Made by a program: the position numbers and the translations under genes. From contig NZ_SMBO01000002.1 of the NCBI RefSeq assembly GCF_004342985.1, positions 558,001 through 622,000 of the forward strand: a DNA stretch of 64,000 bases. Direction: 5' to 3'. The notes under the pieces are model-generated. The model did not search any database and was not told where the DNA came from. It saw nothing but the letters and a program-made list of their open reading frames with translations. This DNA comes from Novosphingobium sp. PhB57 (GTDB taxonomy: Bacteria; Pseudomonadota; Alphaproteobacteria; Sphingomonadales; Sphingomonadaceae). The stretch's first letter is position 1, and each line of letters begins with the position of its first letter. Positions 9,774 through 18,468 of the stretch are shown piece after piece.

Positions 9774-12101
9774 ATGTTCGACGTCAAAACCGTAAGCATG
9801 GAGTGGGGCGGCAAGACGCTCACTCTCGAAACCGGCCGCGTGGCCCGTCAGGCCGACGGCGCCGTCCTTGCCACCTACGGCGAAACGGTCGTGCTCTGCG
9901 CGGTGACCGCCGCCAAGTCGGTGAAGGAAGGCCAGGACTTCTTCCCGCTGACCGTGCACTACCAGGAAAAGTTTTCGTCCGCAGGACGCATCCCGGGTGG
10001 CTTCTTCAAGCGTGAACGCGGCGCCACCGAAAAGGAAACGCTGACCAGCCGCCTGATCGATCGCCCGGTCCGCCCGCTGTTCCCCGAAGGTTTCTACAAC
10101 GAAATCAACGTTATCTGCCAGGTCCTGAGCTATGACGGCGAAACCGAGGCCGACATCGTTGCGATGATCGCCGCTTCGGCCGCGCTCACCATCTCGGGCG
10201 TGCCCTTCATGGGCCCGATCGGCGCCTGCCGCGTCGGCTTCGTCGACGGCGAATACACGCTGAACCCGAAGCAGAACGCTGCTCTCGAAGACGGCCGCCT
10301 CGATCTCGTCGTCGCCGCTACCGGCAACGCCGTGATGATGGTGGAATCGGAAGCCAAGGAACTGACCGAGGAAGAGATGCTCGGCGCCGTCATGTTCGCG
10401 CATGACGAATGCCGCAAGGTCGTCAACCTCGTGATCGACCTGGCCGAGCAGGCCGCCAAGGAACCTTGGGAAATCGACCTGTCGGACAACACGGCCGACA
10501 TCAAGGCGAAGCTCAAGAAGGCCGTCGGCAAGGACGTTACCGCTGCCTACAAGCTGACCGACAAGTCGGCCCGCTCGAACGCGCTGAACGCAGCCCGCGC
10601 CAAGGCCAAGGAAGCCTTCTCCGGCGAGACCCCGCAGCTTCAGATGGTCGCCATCAAGACCATGAAGAAGCTGGAAGCGGAAATCGTGCGCGGCGCCATC
10701 CTCAAGGACGGCAAGCGTATCGACGGCCGCAAGCTCGACCAGGTCCGCCCGATCGAATCGATGGTCGGCTTCCTGCCCCGTACCCATGGTTCGGCGCTGT
10801 TCACCCGCGGTGAAACGCAGGCGATCTGCACCACCACGCTGGGCACCAAGGACGCCGAACAGATGATCGACGGCCTCGAAGGCCTGTCGTACTCGTCGTT
10901 CATGCTGCACTACAACTTCCCGCCCTACTCGGTCGGCGAAGTGGGCCGCTTCGGCGCTCCGGGCCGCCGCGAAATCGGCCACGGCAAGCTGGCATGGCGC
11001 GCGCTGCACCCCGTGCTGCCCGCCAAGGAAGACTTCCCCTACACCATCCGCATCCTGTCGGACATCACCGAGTCGAACGGCTCGTCCTCGATGGCGACGA
11101 TCTGCGGTGGCTGCCTTTCCATGATGGACGCGGGCGTTCCCGTGATCCGTCCGGTTTCGGGCATCGCCATGGGCCTGATCCTGGAAGGCGAAGACTTCGC
11201 CGTCCTCTCGGACATCCTGGGCGACGAGGATCACCTCGGCGACATGGACTTCAAGGTGGCTGGCACCGAACTCGGCATCACCACGATGCAGATGGACATC
11301 AAGATCGCCGGCATCACCAAGGAAATCATGGGCAAGGCGCTCGAGCAGGCCAAGGCCGGCCGCGCGCACATCCTGGGTGAAATGACCAAGGCCCTCGGTT
11401 CGGCTCGCACCGAACTCTCGGCCCACGCTCCGCGCATCGAGACGATCCAGATCGACAAGTCGAAGATCCGTGACGTCATCGGCACCGGCGGCAAGGTCAT
11501 CCGCGAGATCGTCGCCGAAACCGGCGCCAAGGTCGACATCGACGATGAAGGCGTGATCAAGATCTCGTCGTCCGACATCGCCCAGATCGAGGCCGCCAAG
11601 AAGTGGATCCTCGGCATCGTCGAGGAAGCGGAAGTCGGCAAGATCTACGACGGCAAGGTCGTCAACATCGTCGACTTCGGTGCTTTCGTGAACTTCATGG
11701 GCGGCAAGGACGGTCTCGTCCACGTCTCCGAAATGAAGAACGAGCGTGTCGAAAAGCCGACCGACGTCGTCAAGGAAGGCCAGCTCGTCAAGGTCAAGGT
11801 CCTCGAGATCGACCCGCGCGGCAAGGTTCGCCTGTCGATGCGCGTCGTCGACCAGGAAACCGGCGCCGAGCTGGAAGACACCCGTCCGGCCCGCGAACCG
11901 CGCGAACCGCGCGGCGATCGTGGTCCCCGTGACGATCGTGGCGGCGACCGTCGCGGCCCGCGCCGTGATGGCGGCCGTGGCGGCAACGATCGTGGTCCGC
12001 GCGGCGAAGGCCGTGGCGATCGCGGTCCCCGCGGTCCGCGTGACGGCGGCAACGGTGGCGGCGATCCCGACCACCTGCCGGCCTTCCTCAAGGAAGACTG
12101 A
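9774..12101 (+). CDS. pnp: Polynucleotide phosphorylase
   Basis: A 775-residue 3'-5' phosphorolytic exoribonuclease. Two RNase PH domains are visible: the first begins at residue 1, and the second contains [22 protein letters not shown] and the active-site region IMDIKIAG-like stretch. They are followed by a KH domain ([15 protein letters not shown], about residue 560) and an S1 domain ([20 protein letters not shown], about 620-690). The last 75 residues are an Arg/Gly/Asp-rich tail with many RGG/RGD steps before a conserved acidic end, longer and more basic than in enterobacteria. GAGGAAAACCTCTT gives a good ribosome site before the ATG. Confidence 0.98.
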   Translation: MFDVKTVSMEWGGKTLTLETGRVARQADGAVLATYGETVVLCAVTAAKSVKEGQDFFPLTVHYQEKFSSAGRIPGGFFKRERGATEKETLTSRLIDRPVRPLFPEGFYNEINVICQVLSYDGETEADIVAMIAASAALTISGVPFMGPIGACRVGFVDGEYTLNPKQNAALEDGRLDLVVAATGNAVMMVESEAKELTEEEMLGAVMFAHDECRKVVNLVIDLAEQAAKEPWEIDLSDNTADIKAKLKKAVGKDVTAAYKLTDKSARSNALNAARAKAKEAFSGETPQLQMVAIKTMKKLEAEIVRGAILKDGKRIDGRKLDQVRPIESMVGFLPRTHGSALFTRGETQAICTTTLGTKDAEQMIDGLEGLSYSSFMLHYNFPPYSVGEVGRFGAPGRREIGHGKLAWRALHPVLPAKEDFPYTIRILSDITESNGSSSMATICGGCLSMMDAGVPVIRPVSGIAMGLILEGEDFAVLSDILGDEDHLGDMDFKVAGTELGITTMQMDIKIAGITKEIMGKALEQAKAGRAHILGEMTKALGSARTELSAHAPRIETIQIDKSKIRDVIGTGGKVIREIVAETGAKVDIDDEGVIKISSSDIAQIEAAKKWILGIVEEAEVGKIYDGKVVNIVDFGAFVNFMGGKDGLVHVSEMKNERVEKPTDVVKEGQLVKVKVLEIDPRGKVRLSMRVVDQETGAELEDTRPAREPREPRGDRGPRDDRGGDRRGPRRDGGRGGNDRGPRGEGRGDRGPRGPRDGGNGGGDPDHLPAFLKED

Positions 12102-12136
12102 TCGGCTCGGGTCTCGCGACCTGAACGAAAAGAAGA

Positions 12137-12165
12137 AGGGGCCGCAGCGATGCGGCCCCTTTTTT
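12137..12165 (+). terminator. Terminator after pnp
   Basis: A 10-bp GC stem (12137-12146 with 12151-12160), a GCGA tetraloop and a run of six T. A strong intrinsic terminator 36 bases after the pnp stop. Confidence 0.92.
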
Positions 12166-12355
12166 CGTGGGGTTTATGATCCGGTACGGGGGTGAGACGG
12201 CGGGCTGCCATCGATCGGCATGGCGTCTTCCTCGTTCTTGTAGGGCCTCGTTCGCGTCAGGCGTCGCCATGTGGAGGCGCGACGCAGCCATCCTGCACGG
12301 CCAGACGCGACATCGGATGGCAATGACCGGAAGCTGGAAGGCTGTCCCGCTCGTC

Positions 12356-13636
12356 CTAGGGCCCGGCAGCGGTGAGCAGCGGCATGGCCTTGTCGTCGCT
12401 GCGGGCACGGCGCGGGGCGGTGACCACGCGGTTCTTGCCGGATTGCTTTGCGGCATAGAGCGCGCTGTCCGCCATCGCCACCACGTCGCTTGCGCCGGTC
12501 GCGGTCTCGGGCACCGTGGCGATGCCGAAGGAGGCGCTGACCGGGGTGCCGTGCGCAGCCGAGAGCGCTTCGACCCGCTGGCGCAGCAGTTCGGCCTTGG
12601 CCGCGGCATGGTCGAGGCTGCACTTGGGCATGATGACCAGAAGCTCCTCGCCGCCATAGCGCGCGATCACGTCGGAGGGGCGCAGGGTTTCCACCAGCTG
12701 GCCCGCGACATCGCACAGCACGGCATCGCCCTTGGCGTGGCCGTGATCGTCGTTGAGGCGCTTGAAGTTGTCGAGGTCGATCATCAGCACCGAGATCGGC
12801 GTGCCGGTGCGCTGGGCCAGATTGATGTAACGCTCCAGCGCGTCTTCCATGTAGCGCCGGTTGTAGAGCCCGGTCAGCGGATCGCGCAGGGACTGGGTGC
12901 GCAGCTTCTCGCGCAGGGCGATGTTGGACAGGGCCAGCGACATCGAATCCGCCAGGGCGCGGACCACCCGCGTCACGTCCAGCAGCCTTGCCGAGGCATC
13001 TTCCGCCTCGCTGGCGATGACGAGCAAGCCGAACACCTGGCCGCGCGCCATCATCGGGACTTCGATGGTGGAAGCGCCGCCGATCGCGTGCTGGCAGCAC
13101 AGCGATCCTCCCAGCCTGTCGTTGACATGGGGCTTGCCGCGCTTGAGCGCCCAGCAGCTCCCCGGGAACAGCGTGGCGGGCGGCGCGAAGCCGTCCTTCC
13201 GGCTCCACGACCGCGCGAGGTCGAGCCGGTCGCGCGAATTGTTGAAGACATAGAGTGCGCCGTCGAATTCCGGCAGCAGCCGTTCCGCGCTGGCCATGAG
13301 CACGGCGCCGGCATCCTCGTGGTCGTCTGCGGCCTGGAGCATGTCCGCCATGGCGAAGAGTTCTTCAACTTGCGCGCGGGCGGCGCCCGTCTGGGCGACC
13401 AGTGTGAGATGCCCGTCGAGTTCGGCCACTGCGCGGCGTCCGTAGCGGATGCCGACGCCCAGCGTGAACAGCGCCGTTGCCGCTGCCATCCCCGCCAGGA
13501 TGCGGGCGGTCGTGCCCTCTGCCAGAACGCTGGACACCGCGCAGACCGCGCAGCAGGCCTGAACGGCATGGACCGACAGGCGCCGTGCTGCTGTCATCGC
13601 CTTGTTCGGCGAAAGTATACTATCGCGCTTCTGCAT
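12356..13636 (-). CDS. GAF-GGDEF diguanylate cyclase
   Basis: A 426-residue membrane-associated signalling protein predicted to make cyclic di-GMP. Two hydrophobic segments near the N-terminus are followed by a GAF-like sensor (roughly residues 100-245) and a GGDEF domain starting with SLRDPLTGLYNRRYME. The active loop reads GGEEL instead of GGDEF/GGEEF; the Gly-Gly-Glu-Glu that coordinates metal and GTP is kept, so activity is plausible. I see no RxxD inhibitory site five residues before the loop. Starts at 13636 or 13597 are possible; the latter has AAGG eight bases upstream. A TTG at 13696 is unlikely. No EAL partner lies nearby. Confidence 0.88.
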   Translation of the reverse strand: MQKRDSILSPNKAMTAARRLSVHAVQACCAVCAVSSVLAEGTTARILAGMAAATALFTLGVGIRYGRRAVAELDGHLTLVAQTGAARAQVEELFAMADMLQAADDHEDAGAVLMASAERLLPEFDGALYVFNNSRDRLDLARSWSRKDGFAPPATLFPGSCWALKRGKPHVNDRLGGSLCCQHAIGGASTIEVPMMARGQVFGLLVIASEAEDASARLLDVTRVVRALADSMSLALSNIALREKLRTQSLRDPLTGLYNRRYMEDALERYINLAQRTGTPISVLMIDLDNFKRLNDDHGHAKGDAVLCDVAGQLVETLRPSDVIARYGGEELLVIMPKCSLDHAAAKAELLRQRVEALSAAHGTPVSASFGIATVPETATGASDVVAMADSALYAAKQSGKNRVVTAPRRARSDDKAMPLLTAAGP

Positions 13637-13880
13637 CCGCACCCTGCTTCGTCGAAACACGCAAGCTAACGCGTGACGACTAAGGAAGCGTAACAAACAC
13701 CATTAAGATGGCGTTATTGCCTATTAACTTGAAGTAATTACGTGGAAAAATCGGCAATGCGATCCGGCACGCCCCGGCAGCGTTCCCGCAACATGCGCAA
13801 GGACGCCCGCCTTGCCGCAGCAAGTGGTGAAAGGTGTGGGATCTGGGAAGATGCTGCGCCTGGATAACCAGGGAGCAAGA

Positions 13881-13954
13881 TGGAGGCCCGAGCCGGAATC
13901 GAACCGGCGTGCAAGGATTTGCAGTCCTCTGCGTCACCACTCCGCCATCGGGCC
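13881..13954 (-). tRNA. tRNA-Cys (GCA)
   Basis: A complete 74-nt cloverleaf on the minus strand. The acceptor stem GGCCCGA pairs with TCGGGCC, the anticodon loop is CTGCAAA with GCA, the T-arm carries GGTTCGATTCC and the CCA end is encoded in the DNA. The D-arm has the AGTGGTGACGCA form of cysteine tRNAs. Confidence 0.97.
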
Positions 13955-14026
13955 ATCCGTGTGGAGAACCGCGCCCCTAACAACGGATCGGGACTAGCGC
14001 AACGCCCATTTTCCGATCCGGCGAAT

Positions 14027-15442
14027 TTAATCGACAAGTTCGAAGGACAAGGCGCCCTCGGCCGGGTCGGCGCGGACGAGACGCAGGGTGACCGGGCTTC
14101 CGGGAAGCACATCGGTGGCGGGGGCAGGGGGAATGGAGATCGAGGCGATCACCGGCAGTTCGCAAAGCTGCACTTGCGCCTTCTTGTCCCGCACATCGGT
14201 GATCACGGCCGGGAAAGCGGTGCCTTCCTGGCCATGAAGCATGGTCGCTTCGGCCAGATCGATCACCGAGCGGTCGACCTGGGCATCGCGGGAAGCGGCC
14301 CGAGCCATGACGCGGGGGATTTCCGGGAAGGCGGAAAGCACCGCTTCGGGCACGGCCTCGCCCTGTGCAAGGGCCAGCACGGTGCGCAGGACGTAGCGGT
14401 CGGCCAGGCGGCGCAGCGGGGCCGTGGCATGGGCGTAGGGCGCCGCCACGGCGGCGTGCCATGGCAGTTCCGCCTGATCGGCCCTGGATGGGTCGTAAGG
14501 GCGATAGCTCGCGCCGGAGCCCGAGCGGCGGATCGCCAGCATGAATGCCGCTTCGGCGGCCCTGCGCGGATCGAGCCGCCGCTGGAACTGCGCGAGCGGC
14601 ATGGTGGCGGGCCATTCCAGCCGCAGGGCCAGGGCCGTCGCCCGCAGGCGTTCCTCGGCCCTGGCATCGGGCATGGCCATGACGCGGAACAGCCCGGTCT
14701 GCGCGTCGAGCATGGTTTGCGCCACCGCGAGATTGGCGGCGAGCGACAGGGCGGCATTGCGGCGCTCGGAGGGGAGCTGCGGACGGAAGCCGAGCGAGAA
14801 ACGACCTGCCGCGTCCCGTTCCACGACTTGCTCGGGCGGATCGACGCGCTGGGCGCCGCGGCGGTCCTCGGCCCGCTCGATCCGGCGGGCGATCTCCAGG
14901 AAGCCGTCCGGAAGATCCTCGTCCCTGACCGTCTCGTAGGCGAGCTTGGCCTGGCTGCGGATCACGGCGCGCTCCACGCCGTCGAGGCGCGAGAGGCCCG
15001 CCGGGTCGATGCGGACACTGAGAACGACTGCGGGGCGATCGACGTTCGGCAGCAGGCTGGCGCCGCCTTCCGACAGGACGGGCGGATAGAGGCTGGCCTT
15101 GCCGCCTGGCAGATAAGTCGTCGTCCCCCGGCGCCAGGCTTCCTTGTCCAGCGGATCGTCGTCGGCGACGAACCAGGCGACATCGGCAATGGCATAGCGC
15201 AGCAGCCAGTCCGCTCCGCTCGCCTCGATGGCGAACGCCTGGTCGAGATCGGTCGAGCTTGCCGGGTCGAGCGTCACGAAGGGCAAGGCAGTGCGGTCGG
15301 CATGGCGCTCCGGCGGGCGCCTGACGGCTTTCTCGGCGGTATCGAGCACTTCGGGCGGAAAGGCCTCGGGGATGGCGAAGCGGGTGCGCAGACGGGCGAG
15401 GCCCTGGTCCAGCAGGCGATCGGGATCGACAAGCGTCTTCAT
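14027..15442 (-). CDS. RNB-domain ribonuclease (RNase II family)
   Basis: A 471-residue protein with the RNB catalytic core. PFVTLDPASSTDLDQAFAIE carries the acidic metal ligands (DPxxxxDxDDA in the family), followed by YAIADVAWFV and further on YRPYDPSRADQAELPWHAAV and ATAPLRRLADRYV, the RNA-contact helix. It lacks the long cold-shock N-terminus of RNase R/II and has only a short C-terminal beta part, so it is a shortened family member, typical of alphaproteobacteria. In the acidic motif I see D-x5-D-x-D. The ATG at 15442 is chosen; an upstream TTG is in frame. It lies next to tRNA-Cys. Confidence 0.85.
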   Translation of the reverse strand: MKTLVDPDRLLDQGLARLRTRFAIPEAFPPEVLDTAEKAVRRPPERHADRTALPFVTLDPASSTDLDQAFAIEASGADWLLRYAIADVAWFVADDDPLDKEAWRRGTTTYLPGGKASLYPPVLSEGGASLLPNVDRPAVVLSVRIDPAGLSRLDGVERAVIRSQAKLAYETVRDEDLPDGFLEIARRIERAEDRRGAQRVDPPEQVVERDAAGRFSLGFRPQLPSERRNAALSLAANLAVAQTMLDAQTGLFRVMAMPDARAEERLRATALALRLEWPATMPLAQFQRRLDPRRAAEAAFMLAIRRSGSGASYRPYDPSRADQAELPWHAAVAAPYAHATAPLRRLADRYVLRTVLALAQGEAVPEAVLSAFPEIPRVMARAASRDAQVDRSVIDLAEATMLHGQEGTAFPAVITDVRDKKAQVQLCELPVIASISIPPAPATDVLPGSPVTLRLVRADPAEGALSFELVD

Positions 15443-15589
15443 CGGGCGGATTGGAGGGCAGGTCGCCGCGAATTGCAAGCGGCGCGGCCCTCCGCCATCA
15501 TCCCCGCGAAACGACCGCTTGCCCGAGGGTAGCGGAACGCGTCCAGGCGAGGATCGTTAGTCATCCCGATTGTTCGAAAAGGTCACAGC

Positions 15590-16126
15590 ATGATTCTCGG
15601 AGCCGTTCTTGCCGGTGGACTGTCCAGCCGGTTCGGAAGCGACAAGGCCCTGGCCGAATTCGGCGGGCATACGCTGATTTCGCTGGCGGTGGACGCGCTC
15701 TCGGGCTGGTCCGAGAAAGTCGTGGTGGTCGGGCGGGAAACCGCGCCAGCGCCCACCCTTCCCGACTGGCCGCGGCCGGGCATGGGGCCGCTGGGCGGAT
15801 TGGCGGCCGCGCTGCATGCCGCCCTCGACGAAGGCTATGACACGGTGCTGACTTGCGGCGTCGATGCGGTGCTGCTGCCGGATGACCTGCCGGGCCTGCT
15901 GGGACCGGCACCGGCCTGTCTGGCGCAGCAGCCGGTGATCGGTATCTGGCCCAGTTCGGCCGCGACGGCGCTGGAGGCGCTCCTCCACAGCGATGAGAGC
16001 CATTCGGTGCGCCGCTTCGCCGAAAGCCTGGGCGCGCGTCTGGTGGAGATCCCGGCGCTGGTCGCCAATGTGAACACCCCCGGCGATCTGGCCGCGCTCG
16101 CGGGCAGGCGCCCGGCCCGCGACTAG
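15590..16126 (+). CDS. mobA: Molybdenum cofactor guanylyltransferase
   Basis: A 178-residue nucleotidyltransferase that joins GMP to molybdopterin. The N-terminal GAVLAGGLSSRFGSDKAL is the GTP-binding signature, WPRPGMGPLGGLAAAL is the second conserved block, and CGVDAVLLPDDL corresponds to the metal-binding DxP region. A second, distinct member of this superfamily lies at 35.8-36.4 kb. It stands alone here, convergent with the regulator gene that follows. Confidence 0.9.
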   Translation: MILGAVLAGGLSSRFGSDKALAEFGGHTLISLAVDALSGWSEKVVVVGRETAPAPTLPDWPRPGMGPLGGLAAALHAALDEGYDTVLTCGVDAVLLPDDLPGLLGPAPACLAQQPVIGIWPSSAATALEALLHSDESHSVRRFAESLGARLVEIPALVANVNTPGDLAALAGRRPARD

Positions 16127-16153
16127 CGGAGCCGGGGCCGGTTCGGGGAGGGG

Positions 16154-16906
16154 CTAGTGCGCCAGAGAGGCGTTACGGCCATCCCCCGGGCGGGGGGCCG
16201 AGGAGTCGGCGGTGAGAAGGGTACGGTCCGCCAGCGGCACGTCGTCCGGCATGTGGAGGCGATAGCCGCCGGTGGGCGAGGTCTCGATGATCCCGGCAAG
16301 CCCCACGAAGGCCAGCTTGCGGCGCAGGCGCGACATATGGACGGCCACGCTGTTGGTTTCGGGCACAAAGCCCATCCGCCAGACATCGTAGATGAGCGCC
16401 TGCTTGCTGACGAACTGATCGATGGAATCCGCCAGACGCCAGATCAGCGCGAATTCGCGCGGATTGAGATTGAGCGGCTTGCCATCGCCGAACGCCTCGC
16501 GCGAAAGCAGGTCCAGCGTCAGCCGGCCGACGCGGCGGGTGCGGGGCAACCAGTCGGTGAACTGCGCGAGGCGACTGGCGCGTGCACCGAGTTCCTCGAT
16601 CCCGATCCGCTCGGTAACGACGTCTCCGAATCCGATCTGCAGCAGCGACGTGCGATCCTGCGCTTCGCCCACGCCGGCCACCAGGACGCAGCGCCGCGCT
16701 TCTGACGGCAGGAAGGACAGGACCTGCATCCACCCCACGCTGTCGAGATCGGCAGCGTCGATCAGGCCGACGCAGTTCGTGGCCGGCACGCCTTCCGGAT
16801 CGAGGATCCAGCCGCAGCGTTGCAGGTCAAGCCGTTCGGACATCTTCTCGGGTGCCAGCCATCGAAACCGTGGTGCGTGGCACTCGCTCTTTCCCAGATA
16901 GGTCAT
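16154..16906 (-). CDS. Orphan winged-helix transcriptional regulator with degenerate receiver-like N-terminus
   Basis: A 250-residue protein. The C-terminal third (about 140-225) is an OmpR/PhoB-type winged helix: LNLNPREFALIWRLAD, VSKQALIYDVW, VAVHMSRLRRKLA and TSPTGGYRLH. The N-terminal part has alternating strands and helices like a receiver domain, but I cannot find the usual acidic pair or a clear phosphoacceptor Asp with conserved Thr/Lys. No histidine kinase gene is adjacent. The ATG at 16906 is preceded by a run of nine G and an A, an extreme Shine-Dalgarno-like tract. Function is unknown. Confidence 0.8.
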   Translation of the reverse strand: MTYLGKSECHAPRFRWLAPEKMSERLDLQRCGWILDPEGVPATNCVGLIDAADLDSVGWMQVLSFLPSEARRCVLVAGVGEAQDRTSLLQIGFGDVVTERIGIEELGARASRLAQFTDWLPRTRRVGRLTLDLLSREAFGDGKPLNLNPREFALIWRLADSIDQFVSKQALIYDVWRMGFVPETNSVAVHMSRLRRKLAFVGLAGIIETSPTGGYRLHMPDDVPLADRTLLTADSSAPRPGDGRNASLAH

Positions 16907-16964
16907 TCCCCCCCCCAATCTGTTTCGCCAGTGGTGAAAACATGGCCTATATACTGGGACATCC

Positions 16965-16974
16965 CCCCTAGGGG
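16965..16974. promoter_or_regulatory. Palindrome CCCCTAGGGG upstream of the winged-helix gene
   Basis: A perfect 10-bp palindrome 59 bases upstream of the regulator start, next to a TATATA stretch at 16949. It could be an operator, perhaps for the regulator itself; this is inference only. Confidence 0.35.
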
Positions 16975-16992
16975 ACAACACCTAAATTCTTA

Positions 16993-17028
16993 CAGGCGGG
17001 CTATGAAATGTCTGTAATAGCCCGCCTG
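16993..17028 (-). terminator. Hairpin downstream of the aminotransferase gene
   Basis: A perfect 12-bp stem (16993-17004 with 17017-17028) with a 12-base loop, 12 bases after the aminotransferase stop. On the minus strand it is followed by TAAGAATTT, so it likely terminates that transcript. Confidence 0.7.
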
Positions 17029-17040
17029 GAAGCCTGAATT

Positions 17041-18240
17041 TTACCCCGCAGGCGTATTCACGCCTTTGGAAACGAGGAAGCGCTTGATGTTACGGGCGGC
17101 CTGGCGAAGGCGCTGTTCGTTCTCCACCATGGCGATGCGCACGTAGCCTTCGCCGTCCTCGCCGTAGCCCACGCCCGGTGCCACCGCGACTTCGGCCTCG
17201 GTCAGCAGCTGCTTCGAGAATTCCAGGCTGCCCATTTCCTTCAGCGCCGGCGGCAGAGGCGCCCAGGCGAACATCGAGGCCTTGGGGCTCGGGATGTCCC
17301 AACCGGCGCGGCCGAAGGCTTCCACCATCACATCGCGGCGCTTCTGATAGAGCGCGCGGTTCTTCTCGACGATGTCCTGCGGGCCGTTGAGCGCGGCGCA
17401 GGCCGCGGCCTGGATCGGCGTGAAGGCGCCGTAGTCGAGGTAGGACTTCACGCGCTTCAGCGCCGCGATCAGCTTGGCATTGCCCACCGCGAAGCCGACG
17501 CGCCAGCCGGCCATGGAGAACGTCTTCGACATCGAGGTGAATTCCACCGCCACGTCCTTGGCGCCCGGCACTTCGAGGATCGAGCGCGTGGGGTTGCCGT
17601 CGAAATAGAGTTCCGAATAAGCCAGGTCGGACAGGATCCAGACCTTGTTCTCCTTCGCCCAGGCGACGAGGCGCTCGTAGAAGGCCAGGTCCACCGTCTC
17701 GGCCGTGGGGTTCGAGGGGTAGTTGACGATCAGGATCGAGGGGCGCGGCACCGTGAAGGCCATCGCGCGGTCCAGCGATTCCCAATAGCGTTCGTCCGGC
17801 GTGGTCGGCACCGAGCGGATCGTCGCGCCGGCGATGATGAAGCCGAAGGTGTGGATCGGGTAGCTGGGGTTGGGCGCCAGCACCACGTCGCCCGGCGCGG
17901 TGATCGCAGTGGCGAGGCTGGCAAGCCCTTCCTTCGAACCCATCGTCATCACCACTTCGGTCTCGGGATCGAGATCGACGTTGAAGCGGCGGCCGTAGTA
18001 GTTGGCCTGGGCGCGGCGGATGCCGGGAATGCCGGAGGAGGCCGAATAGCCGTGGGCGTCTTCCTTGCGGGCCACTTCGCACAGCTTGTCGATGACGTGT
18101 GTGGGCGGCGGCAGGTCGGGATTGCCCATGCCGAGGTCGATGATGTCCCTACCCGCCTGGCGTGCCGCATGACGCATCGCGTTGACTTCGGCGATAACGT
18201 AGGGCGGCAGTCGCTTGATGCGGTAGAACTCGTCTTCCAT
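17041..18240 (-). CDS. alaC: AlaC-type PLP aminotransferase (alanine/diaminopimelate aminotransferase family)
   Basis: A 399-residue fold-type I aminotransferase. It starts EFYRIKRLPPYVIAEVNAMR, then IIDLGMGNPDLPPP, the PLP-contact block VMTMGSKEGLASLA, NYPSNPTAETVDL with the conserved Asn, ILSDLAYSELYFDG with Asp and Tyr, and the Schiff-base Lys near residue 236 in SMSKTFSMAGWRVGF. This signature fits the AlaC branch, which transaminates alanine and pyruvate with glutamate; some databases name it LL-diaminopimelate aminotransferase. The frame stays open far upstream over phaC, but sequence similarity begins only at this ATG. It is divergent from phaC. Confidence 0.9.
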   Translation of the reverse strand: MEDEFYRIKRLPPYVIAEVNAMRHAARQAGRDIIDLGMGNPDLPPPTHVIDKLCEVARKEDAHGYSASSGIPGIRRAQANYYGRRFNVDLDPETEVVMTMGSKEGLASLATAITAPGDVVLAPNPSYPIHTFGFIIAGATIRSVPTTPDERYWESLDRAMAFTVPRPSILIVNYPSNPTAETVDLAFYERLVAWAKENKVWILSDLAYSELYFDGNPTRSILEVPGAKDVAVEFTSMSKTFSMAGWRVGFAVGNAKLIAALKRVKSYLDYGAFTPIQAAACAALNGPQDIVEKNRALYQKRRDVMVEAFGRAGWDIPSPKASMFAWAPLPPALKEMGSLEFSKQLLTEAEVAVAPGVGYGEDGEGYVRIAMVENEQRLRQAARNIKRFLVSKGVNTPAG

Positions 18241-18468
18241 GACCTCTGTGAATCCATAAAACACGCGGCGAAAGTGCCGCGCGGGTTCCTGTAGGGGAAT
18301 AAAGCCCGAGCGCAAATGGCCGATGCGCAATTGTGAGAGGCGCGCGCGGTGGAATGCGCAACTTTTGTCTGGTTGGCGATTGCCCGGGCAGTCGATAGGA
18401 ATGAGGCAATAGGAAAAGGGAGCGGGGATTCGTCCGGCTCCCCTGCACGCAGCGGAGTTGCACTGCCC

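Noticed and set aside
9564..12074. An 836-codon frame opposite pnp
   Set aside because: Same shadow effect; low complexity His/Asp/Gly sequence and no motifs.
12174..12221. A 15-codon ORF with a GAGGAA-like site on the minus strand after pnp
   Set aside because: Too short, with low-complexity Pro/Ser content; it overlaps nothing conserved and lies behind the pnp terminator.
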